From: an uncultured Selenomonadales bacterium
GTDB taxonomy: Bacteria > Bacillota > Negativicutes > Selenomonadales > Selenomonadaceae
Length of the DNA: 64,000 nt
Assembly: GCA_946408355.1 (NCBI GenBank)
Contig: CAMJRX010000001.1
Location: forward strand, 62,001-126,000
Direction: 5' to 3'
The translations under genes and the position numbers were made by a program. A model generated the notes under the pieces. The model was given only the letters and a program-made list of their open reading frames with translations, ran no database searches and had not been told where the DNA came from. Positions 48,584 through 56,397 of this stretch are shown piece after piece (positions within the stretch are counted from its first letter, which is position 1; every line of letters begins with the position of its first letter).

Positions 48584-51259
48584 TTACTTCCAATCGTCTG
48601 TGTCGGGAACATTCAATTCGTTTGTCTTAGTCAACAAGAATTCTTTTTCATTACGAATTTTTTCCGTCACTTTGTCGAGAGTGAAAACCGTATATGTGCC
48701 GGTCAACTTAACATAATCTTCGCAGAAATAAACGGGGTTGCCTGCCTCGTCGTAGAGCGGAGCCGGATTGCCGTCCGAATCAAGGCGAACCGTTCTCATC
48801 GAGCTGATATCCGTGAGTTGTTTGGGGATCTCGTTTCTGGTATCGAAATCGTCGCTGTCATAAAGTTTTACGTCTGCCCAGTTGGTGACGCGAATCTGAT
48901 TGCCCGACTCGTCAAGCTTATACAGAGGAATTAAATCTTTGTCGAGGTCAGCATATTCGTGGAAAGGTGTTTCGTCCAGCGTCAGTGTGCTGTCGTAGAA
49001 GACATACATATAATTGACATCGGTATCTGCCGTAAATGTTCTGAACTTCGAGTTGCTGCTCAAGTCGAACTTGCTTTCTGAAGTCCCGTTGTTGTTATAG
49101 AGCTCAAGTGCATTATCGCCGTCCGCCAATTCGGTTTGGATATTGTTTTTGCTGTCGACGAGAGGAATTGTCTTTTTGACCGTAACTTCTTTTTGAACCC
49201 ACCCCCATTCCCAAACCCGTTGAGTTTCGGTTGTCGTAATTGTCTTCGTAAATTCCGTCGTGTGGGACGAAGTGCCGCTTGTGGAAAGATAGCGATATTC
49301 TTTGGCAACAATAAAGCCCTCGAAGGTGTGACCGTTGCCGTTAATCACGACAGGGATATCGGGCATCCACAGCACGCCTTTAAAATCCGCCTCGAGATTC
49401 AATATAAGGGGTTGAGGGGCGCGATTTTCCAAAGGTCCGTCGTAGTAGAAAAACAGCGGGCGTTTGCCGTCAGCCAAGTTGGAAACGTTGATGTTGATGA
49501 TAATTTGTTGAGGAGAATTGCCTTGAGCACCGCCTTGTGCATTATGCGCCGGTTCGCTCTCAATTCGGATATACAACGGGTCGTCATTTTTTCCGTCGCG
49601 AGCATCATACGCCGCATTCACTTTTATCAGCGCATGGTGTCTTGATGATGGATTAAGAAGCTGTGTGGCATTCTCGCTACTGACATGGAAATCGAGGAAC
49701 AATCGATCTATATCTTTAATGTTTTTGCCGTTGGCAGTCGTCGTTTTTATCTCTAAAGATTTTTCAGTCTCATTACTGAATTGAATGTAGTTTGGAGTGG
49801 TCGTATATTTTTGAGTTGAAACAGACCAAGCACCGTCGTAAACGTATTTGGCGATAAGGTACTGCATTTGCTCCCAAAGCGTCTTGTTGTTGTGAGGCTT
49901 AACCTCTTCTTCCCACACGGCGTACAAAGTGACGGAAGTCTTGTTGTCGAAGAGAGCAGTAATTTCAGTTTTGGTTAATTGTTTGCCGTCCGAAATGTAA
50001 TTAGCTATCAAAGAATTTGCATCTGCATTTTTATCTGTGCTCCAGCCGTAAAACTTGTAGCCTTCGCGAGTCGGCTTGCCTTTGTTCGGTGTTACGGGGT
50101 CTGTTGTCTCGTCGTCTTTCATCTCTTTTGGAGCTTTAATTTGTTTTGAATCGTTGGTGGTCGAGCCGTCGCTGAAAGAACCGCCGTTCGGGTCAAAAAT
50201 CAGAGTAACGGGTGGCTGTTTGACTTTTACCCATTGAGCGTACAAAATAATTTCGCCGTTTTCCCAGTTGTAATCGTCATTATCTTTGGCGTTGGGGTCA
50301 TATTTTTTAAAGAATTCTTCGATATTATCCTCCGTCAGCACCGTGCCGTAGGGAACGATTAAGCCGTTCGCGTTTGTCCAATATCTCAAGAATTCGTATT
50401 CGTCACGTTCGGGCGTCGAAGAATAACCGTCGGGAACAATCACGGCTGCCGAGCCGGATTCATTTATCGTTTTGGTTATATCGCCTATTGACAGAGATTC
50501 GGTCGTGGTTGTGTCGTCAGCCGAATTAACAAAATGTCCACCGTTCGGGTTGAATATTACTTGAGGATTGCCGCCGGAAGATGAAGAGGTTGCTTTTGAG
50601 ATTTTGGCAATGGCAACGACGGGAGCCTCCATAGGCGCAAACCCGCCGGGCATGAATAAATGTTGGAGATCTTCTTTCAAATAAACGACGTAATAAAAAT
50701 CATCGCCGTCTTTGTAAATTTTGGGAGATTCCATTTTGACTTCGTTGTATTTGTTTTTGCGTGCCCAACTGTCTTCCACAGAGTATGCTTCGTCGGTCTC
50801 GGCGGCTTCGGCTACGGAAAAGAAACTTGGCGAAAAGGAATTCATATTGCCGGACGAAAGATTTTTCTGCGCGTATTTAAAAGCAATCTCGTCGGCAATA
50901 GATTTAATTTCGGTCGTAATGTCGCTTGAACTTTTGGTTGAGTTTTTGGTTAAGCTTGAAACTGTATAAAGATTATTGTCGTCGGGGTGTTGATAAACGA
51001 GCGTGACTTTGTAGCTTTTATATTTGCTGTTGTTGTTCTTCAACTCTTCAAGCAAAGATTTTGCTCCCGCGAGGACTGCCGCGTCCGCTGCGTTTTGCAA
51101 CCGCGACACGTTCAGATAGTACCAGCCCAAATCGATGACCACGCCCGCGAAAAGAAACAGTAGCGGGATGAGCAACGCAAAAAAAATGAGCGTTTGCCCG
51201 GATTGTCGTGAAGCATTTTTTAAGGGAATTGACTCGGTGAAAAAACTGCTGAACTGCAT
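48584..51259 (-). CDS. Large TadG-like surface protein with Listeria-Bacteroides repeats
   Basis: An 891-residue protein. The N-terminus (SGQTLIFFALLIPLLFLFAGVVIDLGWYYLNVSRLQNAADAAVLAGAKSL) is the Tad-secretion TadE/TadG-type signal/anchor. Two segments of about 65 residues (VIFNPNGGHFVNSADD then YEFLRYWTNANG; LIFDPNGGSFSDGS then PTREGYKFYGWSTDKNA) match the Listeria-Bacteroides repeat (InlB B-repeat/Flg_new) pattern. The remaining 400 residues are Asn/Asp/Thr-rich and unrecognised. Probably a surface-exposed or pilus-associated adhesin-like protein. No other Tad/Flp genes are near. It carries none of the CTGCGCGG words found elsewhere. AAAGGAG precedes the ATG. Confidence 0.75.
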   Translation of the reverse strand: MQFSSFFTESIPLKNASRQSGQTLIFFALLIPLLFLFAGVVIDLGWYYLNVSRLQNAADAAVLAGAKSLLEELKNNNSKYKSYKVTLVYQHPDDNNLYTVSSLTKNSTKSSSDITTEIKSIADEIAFKYAQKNLSSGNMNSFSPSFFSVAEAAETDEAYSVEDSWARKNKYNEVKMESPKIYKDGDDFYYVVYLKEDLQHLFMPGGFAPMEAPVVAIAKISKATSSSSGGNPQVIFNPNGGHFVNSADDTTTTESLSIGDITKTINESGSAAVIVPDGYSSTPERDEYEFLRYWTNANGLIVPYGTVLTEDNIEEFFKKYDPNAKDNDDYNWENGEIILYAQWVKVKQPPVTLIFDPNGGSFSDGSTTNDSKQIKAPKEMKDDETTDPVTPNKGKPTREGYKFYGWSTDKNADANSLIANYISDGKQLTKTEITALFDNKTSVTLYAVWEEEVKPHNNKTLWEQMQYLIAKYVYDGAWSVSTQKYTTTPNYIQFSNETEKSLEIKTTTANGKNIKDIDRLFLDFHVSSENATQLLNPSSRHHALIKVNAAYDARDGKNDDPLYIRIESEPAHNAQGGAQGNSPQQIIININVSNLADGKRPLFFYYDGPLENRAPQPLILNLEADFKGVLWMPDIPVVINGNGHTFEGFIVAKEYRYLSTSGTSSHTTEFTKTITTTETQRVWEWGWVQKEVTVKKTIPLVDSKNNIQTELADGDNALELYNNNGTSESKFDLSSNSKFRTFTADTDVNYMYVFYDSTLTLDETPFHEYADLDKDLIPLYKLDESGNQIRVTNWADVKLYDSDDFDTRNEIPKQLTDISSMRTVRLDSDGNPAPLYDEAGNPVYFCEDYVKLTGTYTVFTLDKVTEKIRNEKEFLLTKTNELNVPDTDDWK

Positions 51260-51304
51260 AAAACAATACTCCTTTGATGTAAACTACATGATTGAATCAT
51301 ATAA

Positions 51305-51333
51305 AGTATATCAAAGGGGAAAATAATTTTCAA
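51305..51333 (-). promoter_or_regulatory. Promoter of the TadG-like gene
   Basis: TTGAAA (51328-51333), 17-bp spacer, TATACT (51305-51310), about 46 bases before the ATG. Confidence 0.65.
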
Positions 51334-51403
51334 GAAAAATGTTGAAAAAATTCTACTGACAGCCACGATGCGAGAGAAGGAAAGTCACGGAAATCAATTT
51401 TGA

Positions 51404-51419
51404 AATGTTATATAACATT
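51404..51419. promoter_or_regulatory. Perfect 16-bp palindrome, possible operator
   Basis: AATGTTATATAACATT lies between the TadG-like gene and the end of hemB, about 70 bp upstream of the -35 of the TadG-like gene. It looks like a dimeric regulator site; no terminator T-run fits. Confidence 0.4.
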
Positions 51420-51472
51420 AATATAAAAACAAAAATTTCCTGCCGGCAAAAACGCTGTTAAAAATTTATTTT

Positions 51473-52432
51473 TTAATATTGAGCAAAGTCGAGGGCGTGA
51501 TAAGTTATGATAATATCTGCGCCGGCGCGTTTCATAGCGGTTAAGTTTTCAATGACAATGCGTTTCTCGTCAATCCAACCGTTTTTAGCGGCGGCTTTAA
51601 CCATAGCATATTCACCGCTGACATTGTAGACTGCGACGGGGCGATTAATTTTCTCACGAACTTTGCTGACAATGTCCAGATAGGCAAGCGCAGGTTTAAT
51701 CATGATAATATCTGCGCCCTCTGCAAGGTCGAGTTCAACTTCTTTGAGAGCTTCGCGGTTATTGGCAAAATCCATTTGATATTGTTTTCTGTTGCCGAAT
51801 TGCGGAGCCGAATCTGCCGCATCTCTGAAAGGACCATAATAAGCTGAGGCATATTTAACGGCGTAGCTCATGATTGACACGTTAGGAAAGTTTTTTTCAT
51901 CGAGTGCGTCGCGAATGGCGGCAATTCTTCCGTCCATCATATCGGAAGGAGCAACAATATCTGCGCCCGCTTGAGCCTGACTGACAGCGACTTTCTGCAA
52001 AAGTTTTAAAGTCTCGTCATTGTCGACGTAATGCCCGCAAAGTTTGCCGCAATGCCCATGACTAGTATATTGGCAAAGACAAACGTCGCCAACGATAACT
52101 AATTCGGGCACGGCATTTTTTATGGCGACAATGGCGCGTTGAACGGGGCTTTTCATGTCCCACGCGGAGGAGCCGATTTCGTCTTTATATTCGGGCAAGC
52201 CAAAAACTTCAACGGCAGGAATTCCCAGCGCAGAAATTTTTTTAGCAAGTTCAACGGCATTATCAACGGACAAGTGATAACAATCGGGCATGGAGGAAAT
52301 TTCCTCGCGAACATTTTCCCCTGCCACGACGAATATCGGATAAATTAAATCTTTAACTGATAAATTTGTCTCGCGAATCATTGAACGCAAATTTTCATTA
52401 AGGCGCAACCTGCGCGGACGCAACTTTAACAT
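51473..52432 (-). CDS. hemB: Porphobilinogen synthase
   Basis: A 319-residue enzyme condensing two 5-aminolevulinates to porphobilinogen. Features are RPRRLRLNENLRSMIRETNLSVKDLIYPIFVV at the start, the metal-cysteine cluster CLCQYTSHGHCG (near 118-130), PSDMMDGRIAAIRDALD, the Schiff-base lysine regions MSYAVKYASAYYGPFRDAA and DIIMIKPALAYLDI, and YNVSGEYAM. The Cys-rich cluster suggests a zinc-dependent form. GGAG precedes the ATG. The gene stands alone. Confidence 0.96.
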   Translation of the reverse strand: MLKLRPRRLRLNENLRSMIRETNLSVKDLIYPIFVVAGENVREEISSMPDCYHLSVDNAVELAKKISALGIPAVEVFGLPEYKDEIGSSAWDMKSPVQRAIVAIKNAVPELVIVGDVCLCQYTSHGHCGKLCGHYVDNDETLKLLQKVAVSQAQAGADIVAPSDMMDGRIAAIRDALDEKNFPNVSIMSYAVKYASAYYGPFRDAADSAPQFGNRKQYQMDFANNREALKEVELDLAEGADIIMIKPALAYLDIVSKVREKINRPVAVYNVSGEYAMVKAAAKNGWIDEKRIVIENLTAMKRAGADIIITYHALDFAQY

Positions 52433-52457
52433 TAAATCATCTCCAGTTATTAATCTC

Positions 52458-52486
52458 TTGACTAAGGGCGGGCGTCATTTTAAAAT
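52458..52486 (+). promoter_or_regulatory. Promoter of the small membrane protein gene
   Basis: TTGACT (52458-52463), 17-bp spacer, TAAAAT (52481-52486), followed by GGGAGG and ATG at 52510. Confidence 0.65.
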
Positions 52487-52509
52487 CGTTTCAAGTGGGA
52501 GGCGATTTT

Positions 52510-52908
52510 ATGAACAACGACGATTTTAATAAAAGTCCCGAATTGAAAACACATAACGAGGGCGACGCAAGATTTGACGTAACATCACTTGACGAGGTTA
52601 AAGACGAGAACGGCAACGGGATTTTCTACATGACAACGCGCTTTAAATGGATTCTCGCGCTGTCTATTATGATTTTGCTTGTGGCGGGCGTGTTGATTTA
52701 TTCGGCATATAAAGACGCGCTAATCGTCGAGATTTGGCAACTTGCGATTTGGTGTGTATGTGTCATGCTGGCGTTTTATTCTGTAATTAAACGCTCTCTG
52801 GCGGCGGTGATTCTGAATTATATTTTATTTTTTGGCGTGTCGATGATACCTGTCTGGCAATCAGCGCACGAAAACTTTCAGGCAGTCTTTAAACTGTTCT
52901 TTGGCTAA
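52510..52908 (+). CDS. Unrecognised small membrane protein
   Basis: A 132-residue protein. An acidic, hydrophilic N-terminus (about 1-40) precedes three hydrophobic helices (FKWILALSIMILLVAGVLIYSAY; IWQLAIWCVCVMLAFYSVI; LAAVILNYILFFGVSMIPVW) and a short C-terminus ending HENFQAVFKLFFG. I do not recognise the family. ATG 52510 has GGGAGG upstream; the in-frame GTG at 52495 coincides with that RBS. The last 13 codons plus stop are repeated at 53001-53042, beyond dispersed repeat copy D. Confidence 0.75.
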   Translation: MNNDDFNKSPELKTHNEGDARFDVTSLDEVKDENGNGIFYMTTRFKWILALSIMILLVAGVLIYSAYKDALIVEIWQLAIWCVCVMLAFYSVIKRSLAAVILNYILFFGVSMIPVWQSAHENFQAVFKLFFG

Positions 52909-52929
52909 AAAAAGTTTCTATAATTTTGA

Positions 52930-53000
52930 AACGCGGCGAAGAGCTAAAAATTTTGAACGGTAAATCGCGACTGCTGTTTGAGCACTTTTTAAAAGTGCCG
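52930..53000 (+). repeat. Dispersed ~70-bp repeat, copy D
   Basis: Blocks AACGCGGCGA, AAAAATTTTGAACG, TAAATCGCGACTGCTGTTTG and the terminal hairpin GCACTTTTTAAAAGTGC (52982-52998). It separates the membrane protein gene from a duplicate of its 3' end. Confidence 0.75.
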
Positions 53001-53042
53001 CATGAAAATTTTCAGGCAGTATTTAAACTGTTCTTTGGTTGA
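53001..53042 (+). repeat. Second copy of the membrane protein gene 3' end
   Basis: It repeats 52867-52908 at 37 of 42 positions. Four differences are third-position synonymous changes (His, Asn, Val, Gly) and the fifth exchanges stop TAA for TGA. It starts two bases after the hairpin of copy D. Confidence 0.8.
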
Positions 53043-53052
53043 AAAATAAATT

Positions 53053-53080
53053 TCCCCCTCCGAATTGGAAGGGGATTTTT
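53053..53080 (+). terminator. Terminator downstream of the membrane protein gene
   Basis: TCCCCCTCC / GGAAGGGGA stem with GAATT loop and a T7 run; near twin of the one at 48537. Confidence 0.7.
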
Positions 53081-54031
53081 TTATGGTTGATAGAATTCTT
53101 CCGCCTCCGTTACTAGTTGACGGATAATTTCTTTGACAGGCAAAATTTCTTTAATTCGCGGCATGTACTCGCCCGTAAACACAAGCCCCGTTTCCAAATC
53201 GCCTTGTTGCGCTCGCGTCAACGCCCTGACGATACAGAAATTATGCTTGCAAGCTTTAAGGCACGAGTCACAAATTTTAGGTGGAACATTGCCCTCCATT
53301 ACTCGTTTGGAAAAGGGCGTCCGAACTGCGCGACCAGGCAAACCTACAGGGCTGTTAATTACGACGACATCTTCCGGTTGCGACTTGAGATAATATTCTT
53401 TCAAGCTAGGTGCGCCGTTTGATTCCAGACTTGCCGCAAAACGTGAGCCCATTTGCACTCCATTTGCTCCCATTTTTAAAACGTCGGCAATATCTTTACC
53501 TGTTAGCACGCCGCCCGCCGCTATGATTGGAATATCTACTGCGGCGCGAATCGGTTCAATCAGCTCGCGAATAGAAATATCCGTTCCGAGATGTCCGCCC
53601 GCCTCTTTACCTTCGACGACAACAGCCGTTGCTCCAAGTTTCTGTGAAATTTTTGCCAGCTTGACAGAGGAAACTATCGGGACTATCGGCGTGCCAGACT
53701 CCCTGCCCAGCCCGAAAATATCACGCGAAAAACCCGCGCCAGCAACGATTAAATCAATGCCTGCGTCCATTGCCGTATGAACAATTCCCGCGAAATCGCT
53801 TGCCGCGACCATTATATTTATCCCGATTATGCCGTCGGTCAATGAACGTGCCAATTTTATTTCGTAGCGCAATTCTTCATGAGCCATGCCCGACGCCGCA
53901 ATTAAGCCGATACCGCCCTCTTGAGCGACCGCCGCCGCAAGCCGCGCAGTTGACAGTCTTATTGCCATGCCGCCCTGCACGATTGGGATTTTTGCTATCT
54001 TATTTCCTATTTTAAGTTCCGGTAGTCTCAC
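53081..54031 (-). CDS. FMN-dependent nitronate monooxygenase/FabK-like reductase
   Basis: A 316-residue TIM-barrel flavoprotein of the 2-nitropropane dioxygenase/FabK group: IPIVQGGMAIRLSTARLAAAVAQEGGIGLIAASGM (about 15-50), VIVAGAGFS-like strand, VVVEGKEAGGHLGTD, PIIAAGGVLTGKDIADVLKMGANGVQMGSRF. It differs from fabK in the same operon by a cysteine-rich segment (CDSCLKACKHNFC). The start is GTG 54031 with GGAGAGG upstream. It is the last gene after acpP, where fabF is often found. Whether it acts in fatty acid synthesis or on nitronates is unclear. Confidence 0.8.
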   Translation of the reverse strand: MRLPELKIGNKIAKIPIVQGGMAIRLSTARLAAAVAQEGGIGLIAASGMAHEELRYEIKLARSLTDGIIGINIMVAASDFAGIVHTAMDAGIDLIVAGAGFSRDIFGLGRESGTPIVPIVSSVKLAKISQKLGATAVVVEGKEAGGHLGTDISIRELIEPIRAAVDIPIIAAGGVLTGKDIADVLKMGANGVQMGSRFAASLESNGAPSLKEYYLKSQPEDVVVINSPVGLPGRAVRTPFSKRVMEGNVPPKICDSCLKACKHNFCIVRALTRAQQGDLETGLVFTGEYMPRIKEILPVKEIIRQLVTEAEEFYQP

Positions 54032-54057
54032 GGATAATCCTCTCCAAAAAAAACGAT

Positions 54058-54110
54058 TAGTGATTAGTGATTAGCGATTGGCTTTTTCTAACCACTAACC
54101 ACTAACCACT
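54058..54110 (-). terminator. Long hairpin of heptamer repeats between acpP and the FMN reductase gene
   Basis: The minus-strand RNA reads three tandem TTAGTGG-type units, a short loop, then three matching TAATCAC-type units. This gives a stem of about 20 bp with several G-U pairs, followed by U8. It looks like a terminator or attenuator lowering expression of the last gene. Confidence 0.6.
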
Positions 54111-54120
54111 ATGCACTAAA

Positions 54121-54357
54121 TCAAGCGTTGGTTTCTCCGTCTATGTACTTAACGACATCTTCCACAGTCTTGATTTTCTCGGCCTTTTCGTCGGGGATTT
54201 CGATATTGAATTCCTCCTCGAACGCCATAATCAATTCGACTATGTCCAGAGAATCAGCTCCTAAGTCGTCGACGAAAGTTGAACTCATCTGAATCTCGTC
54301 TTCTTCGACGCCAAGTTGCTCTTTGACGATTTTTTTAACCTGATCAAACGTTGACAC
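54121..54357 (-). CDS. acpP: Acyl carrier protein
   Basis: A 78-residue ACP. Phosphopantetheine attaches at the serine of [21 protein letters not shown] (near residue 37). The helices and acidic surface are typical ([36 protein letters not shown]). GTG 54357 is taken as start because AAAGGAGGTG lies just upstream; a GTG nine bases earlier overlaps that RBS. It lies 27 bp after fabG. Confidence 0.97.
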   Translation of the reverse strand: MSTFDQVKKIVKEQLGVEEDEIQMSSTFVDDLGADSLDIVELIMAFEEEFNIEIPDEKAEKIKTVEDVVKYIDGETNA

Positions 54358-54384
54358 GCGTAGCACCTCCTTTCAAAGCCGCGT

Positions 54385-55134
54385 TCACATTGCCATTCCG
54401 CCGTCAACCGACAAAACTTGACCCGTGATATACGCTGCCTCATCTGATACCAAGAACGCTACTGCATTGGCAACGTCTTCGGGAGTTCCCATTCTTCCCG
54501 CAGGTATCTCTTGCATCATGACTTCCTTAACTTTTTCGCTAAGCGCGGCAGTCATATCGGTATTGATAAAGCCTGGTGCAACTGCGTTAACCGTTACACC
54601 ACGCGAGGCAAGTTCCCGCGCCGCAGACTTCGTAAAACCAATTATTCCCGCCTTAGCCGCCGCATAATTAGTTTGGCTTATGTTGCCTTTAAGTCCGACG
54701 ACGCTCGACATATTAACAATTCGCCCGCTGCGTTGTTTCATCATAAGTTTGGTAACGGCTTTCGTGCAGTTGAAGACGCCCTTCAAATTCGTGGCAATAA
54801 CTTTGTCGAAGTCGTCCTCGCTCATCTTGAGCAGAAGATTATCGCGGGTAATGCCGGCGTTGTTTATTAAAATGTCAAGCCGTCCCCACTCGTCGACAAC
54901 TTTTTTAATTAGTTCAGTTACGACCGCTAAATTTGAAACGTCGCCTTGAACGAGCATTGCCACGCCGCCCGAAGACTCAATCGCCGCTTTGACTTCTTCC
55001 GCCTTTGCAATGTTGCTTGAGAAATTCAACGCGACTTTTGCGCCGTCTTGAGCAAGCCGCAAAGCTATCGCCCGTCCGATACCGCGTGAGGCTCCTGTCA
55101 CGAACGCCACCTTGCCCGATAATTTGGAACTCAT
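54385..55134 (-). CDS. fabG: 3-oxoacyl-ACP reductase
   Basis: A 249-residue SDR enzyme, the NADPH-dependent first reduction in the fatty acid cycle. It has the cofactor motif VTGASRGIGRAIA (about 11-23), NNAGITRDNLL, catalytic Ser in NMSSVVG, YAAAKAG (YxxxK) and the C-terminal VAFLVSDEAAYITGQVLSVDGGMAM. ATG 55134 gives the standard length; the longer reading to 55170 is upstream leader. Between it and fabD lies a decayed copy of the fabD tail. Confidence 0.96.
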   Translation of the reverse strand: MSSKLSGKVAFVTGASRGIGRAIALRLAQDGAKVALNFSSNIAKAEEVKAAIESSGGVAMLVQGDVSNLAVVTELIKKVVDEWGRLDILINNAGITRDNLLLKMSEDDFDKVIATNLKGVFNCTKAVTKLMMKQRSGRIVNMSSVVGLKGNISQTNYAAAKAGIIGFTKSAARELASRGVTVNAVAPGFINTDMTAALSEKVKEVMMQEIPAGRMGTPEDVANAVAFLVSDEAAYITGQVLSVDGGMAM

Positions 55135-55219
55135 TACAACCTTTCGCCTCCCGTTTGCAGAATATAGCACAAAGATTTTCTCTTGTCTACATTTTTTGAA
55201 CGCCGATAAACTTAGTGAA

Positions 55220-55390
55220 TCAATCGGAATTTTTTAATGCATCTAAAGTTTTTTGCAAGCTGTCAAGATTTTCTACGTTTAAGCTACGAATTTTTTTATT
55301 GATAAGTCGATTAAACCCGCAAAGAGTTTTGCCGAGTCCGCACTTAATAAAAATTTCGCGCCAAAATTTTTCATAGCCTCGACGCAAGCT
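55220..55390 (-). pseudogene. Duplicated fabD 3' end, decayed
   Basis: This 171-bp minus-strand segment repeats the last 172 bp of fabD (55408-55579) at roughly 90 percent by eye. It begins 17 bases after the fabD stop. It has lost one base (GCG-GAA to GCG-AA), which breaks the frame, and carries several amino-acid changes (such as ECGPG to KCGLG). It has no start codon or RBS and is a non-functional fragment. Confidence 0.9.
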
Positions 55391-55407
55391 TATCTGCCGC
55401 TCTCAAA

Positions 55408-56346
55408 TCAATCGAAATTTTTTAATGCGTCTAAAGTTTTTTGCAAGCTGTCAAGATTTTCTACGTTTAAGCTACGAATTTTTTTATCAATGCGTCGATT
55501 AAACCCGCAAAGAGTTTTACCAGGACCGCACTCAATAAAAATTTCCGCGCCAAAATTTTTCATAGCCTCGACGCAAGCTATCCACTTGACAGGATTATCT
55601 GCTTGCTTCACGAGATTATTTTTTATATCTTCCGCTGAAGTCTCAAGTTCGCCAGTGAAGTTAGCCGCAATTGGGAAAGCCGCGTCGTTAAGTTCTACCT
55701 TGTCCAATTCGGCGGCAAGTTTTTTAGCGGCGGGAGCCATTAACGTGCTATGGAAAGGTGCACTAACCGGTAAGACGACAGCTTTTTTTGCGCCTAAAGA
55801 TTTTAATTTTTCGACTGCCGTCTCAACGCCCGCAATTTTTCCAGCGATAACCGTTTGACCTGGACAGTTAAAGTTGACTGCTTGAACTTCGCCAATATCC
55901 GACGCCTCCGCGCAGATTTTTATAATCGTCGCGTCGTCAAGTCCGAGGATCGCCGCCATTGCTCCTTTGCCGACAGGAACCGCCTCTTGCATAAATTGCC
56001 CGCGCTTGTGAACTAAAACTATTGCGTCTTTGAACTTAAGAGAGCCAGCCGCCACCAATGCAGAATATTCGCCCAAAGAATGACCGCCTGCAATTTGAGC
56101 CGTAATTCCTTCCGATTTTAAAATTTCGTTAACAATGACGCTGACAACCAAAATCGCGGGTTGAGTGTTCGCTGTCAACTTTAAATCGTCTTGCGAGCCG
56201 TCAAAACAAATTTTCTTTATCGAATAACCAAGTGCGTCGTCTGCCTCGTCAAAAAGTTTTTTAGCCACGTCGAAGTTGTCATAAAAATCTTTGCCCATGC
56301 CGACCGCTTGCGCACCTTGTCCGGGGAAAATAAAAGCCGTCTTCAT
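55408..56346 (-). CDS. fabD: Malonyl-CoA:ACP transacylase
   Basis: A 312-residue enzyme loading malonyl groups onto ACP. Motifs are FIFPGQGAQAVGMGKDFYD (about 5-23), the nucleophile GHSLGEYSALVAAG (Ser near 92), QEAVPVGKGAMAAILGL, NFNCPGQTVIAG, and SAPFHSTLM with the catalytic His. GAGGCGATTTC lies before the ATG. It sits between fabK and fabG. Its last 57 codons are duplicated immediately downstream. Confidence 0.97.
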   Translation of the reverse strand: MKTAFIFPGQGAQAVGMGKDFYDNFDVAKKLFDEADDALGYSIKKICFDGSQDDLKLTANTQPAILVVSVIVNEILKSEGITAQIAGGHSLGEYSALVAAGSLKFKDAIVLVHKRGQFMQEAVPVGKGAMAAILGLDDATIIKICAEASDIGEVQAVNFNCPGQTVIAGKIAGVETAVEKLKSLGAKKAVVLPVSAPFHSTLMAPAAKKLAAELDKVELNDAAFPIAANFTGELETSAEDIKNNLVKQADNPVKWIACVEAMKNFGAEIFIECGPGKTLCGFNRRIDKKIRSLNVENLDSLQKTLDALKNFD

Positions 56347-56366
56347 GAAATCGCCTCTTTCAAAAA

Positions 56367-56391
56367 AAGTGGCTAGCTTTTCTAACCACTT
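56367..56391 (-). terminator. Hairpin between fabK and fabD
   Basis: The minus-strand RNA reads AAGTGGTTAG, loop AAAAG, CTAGCCACTT then a U run: a 10-bp stem with one G-U pair. It shares the AGTGGTTAG word with the hairpin at 54058-54110 and may attenuate the operon. Confidence 0.55.
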
Positions 56392-56397
56392 ATTATT

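Noticed and set aside
54055..54115. Tandem heptamers as a minisatellite or CRISPR remnant
   Set aside because: The two blocks are complementary and precede a T-run, so an RNA hairpin explains them better.
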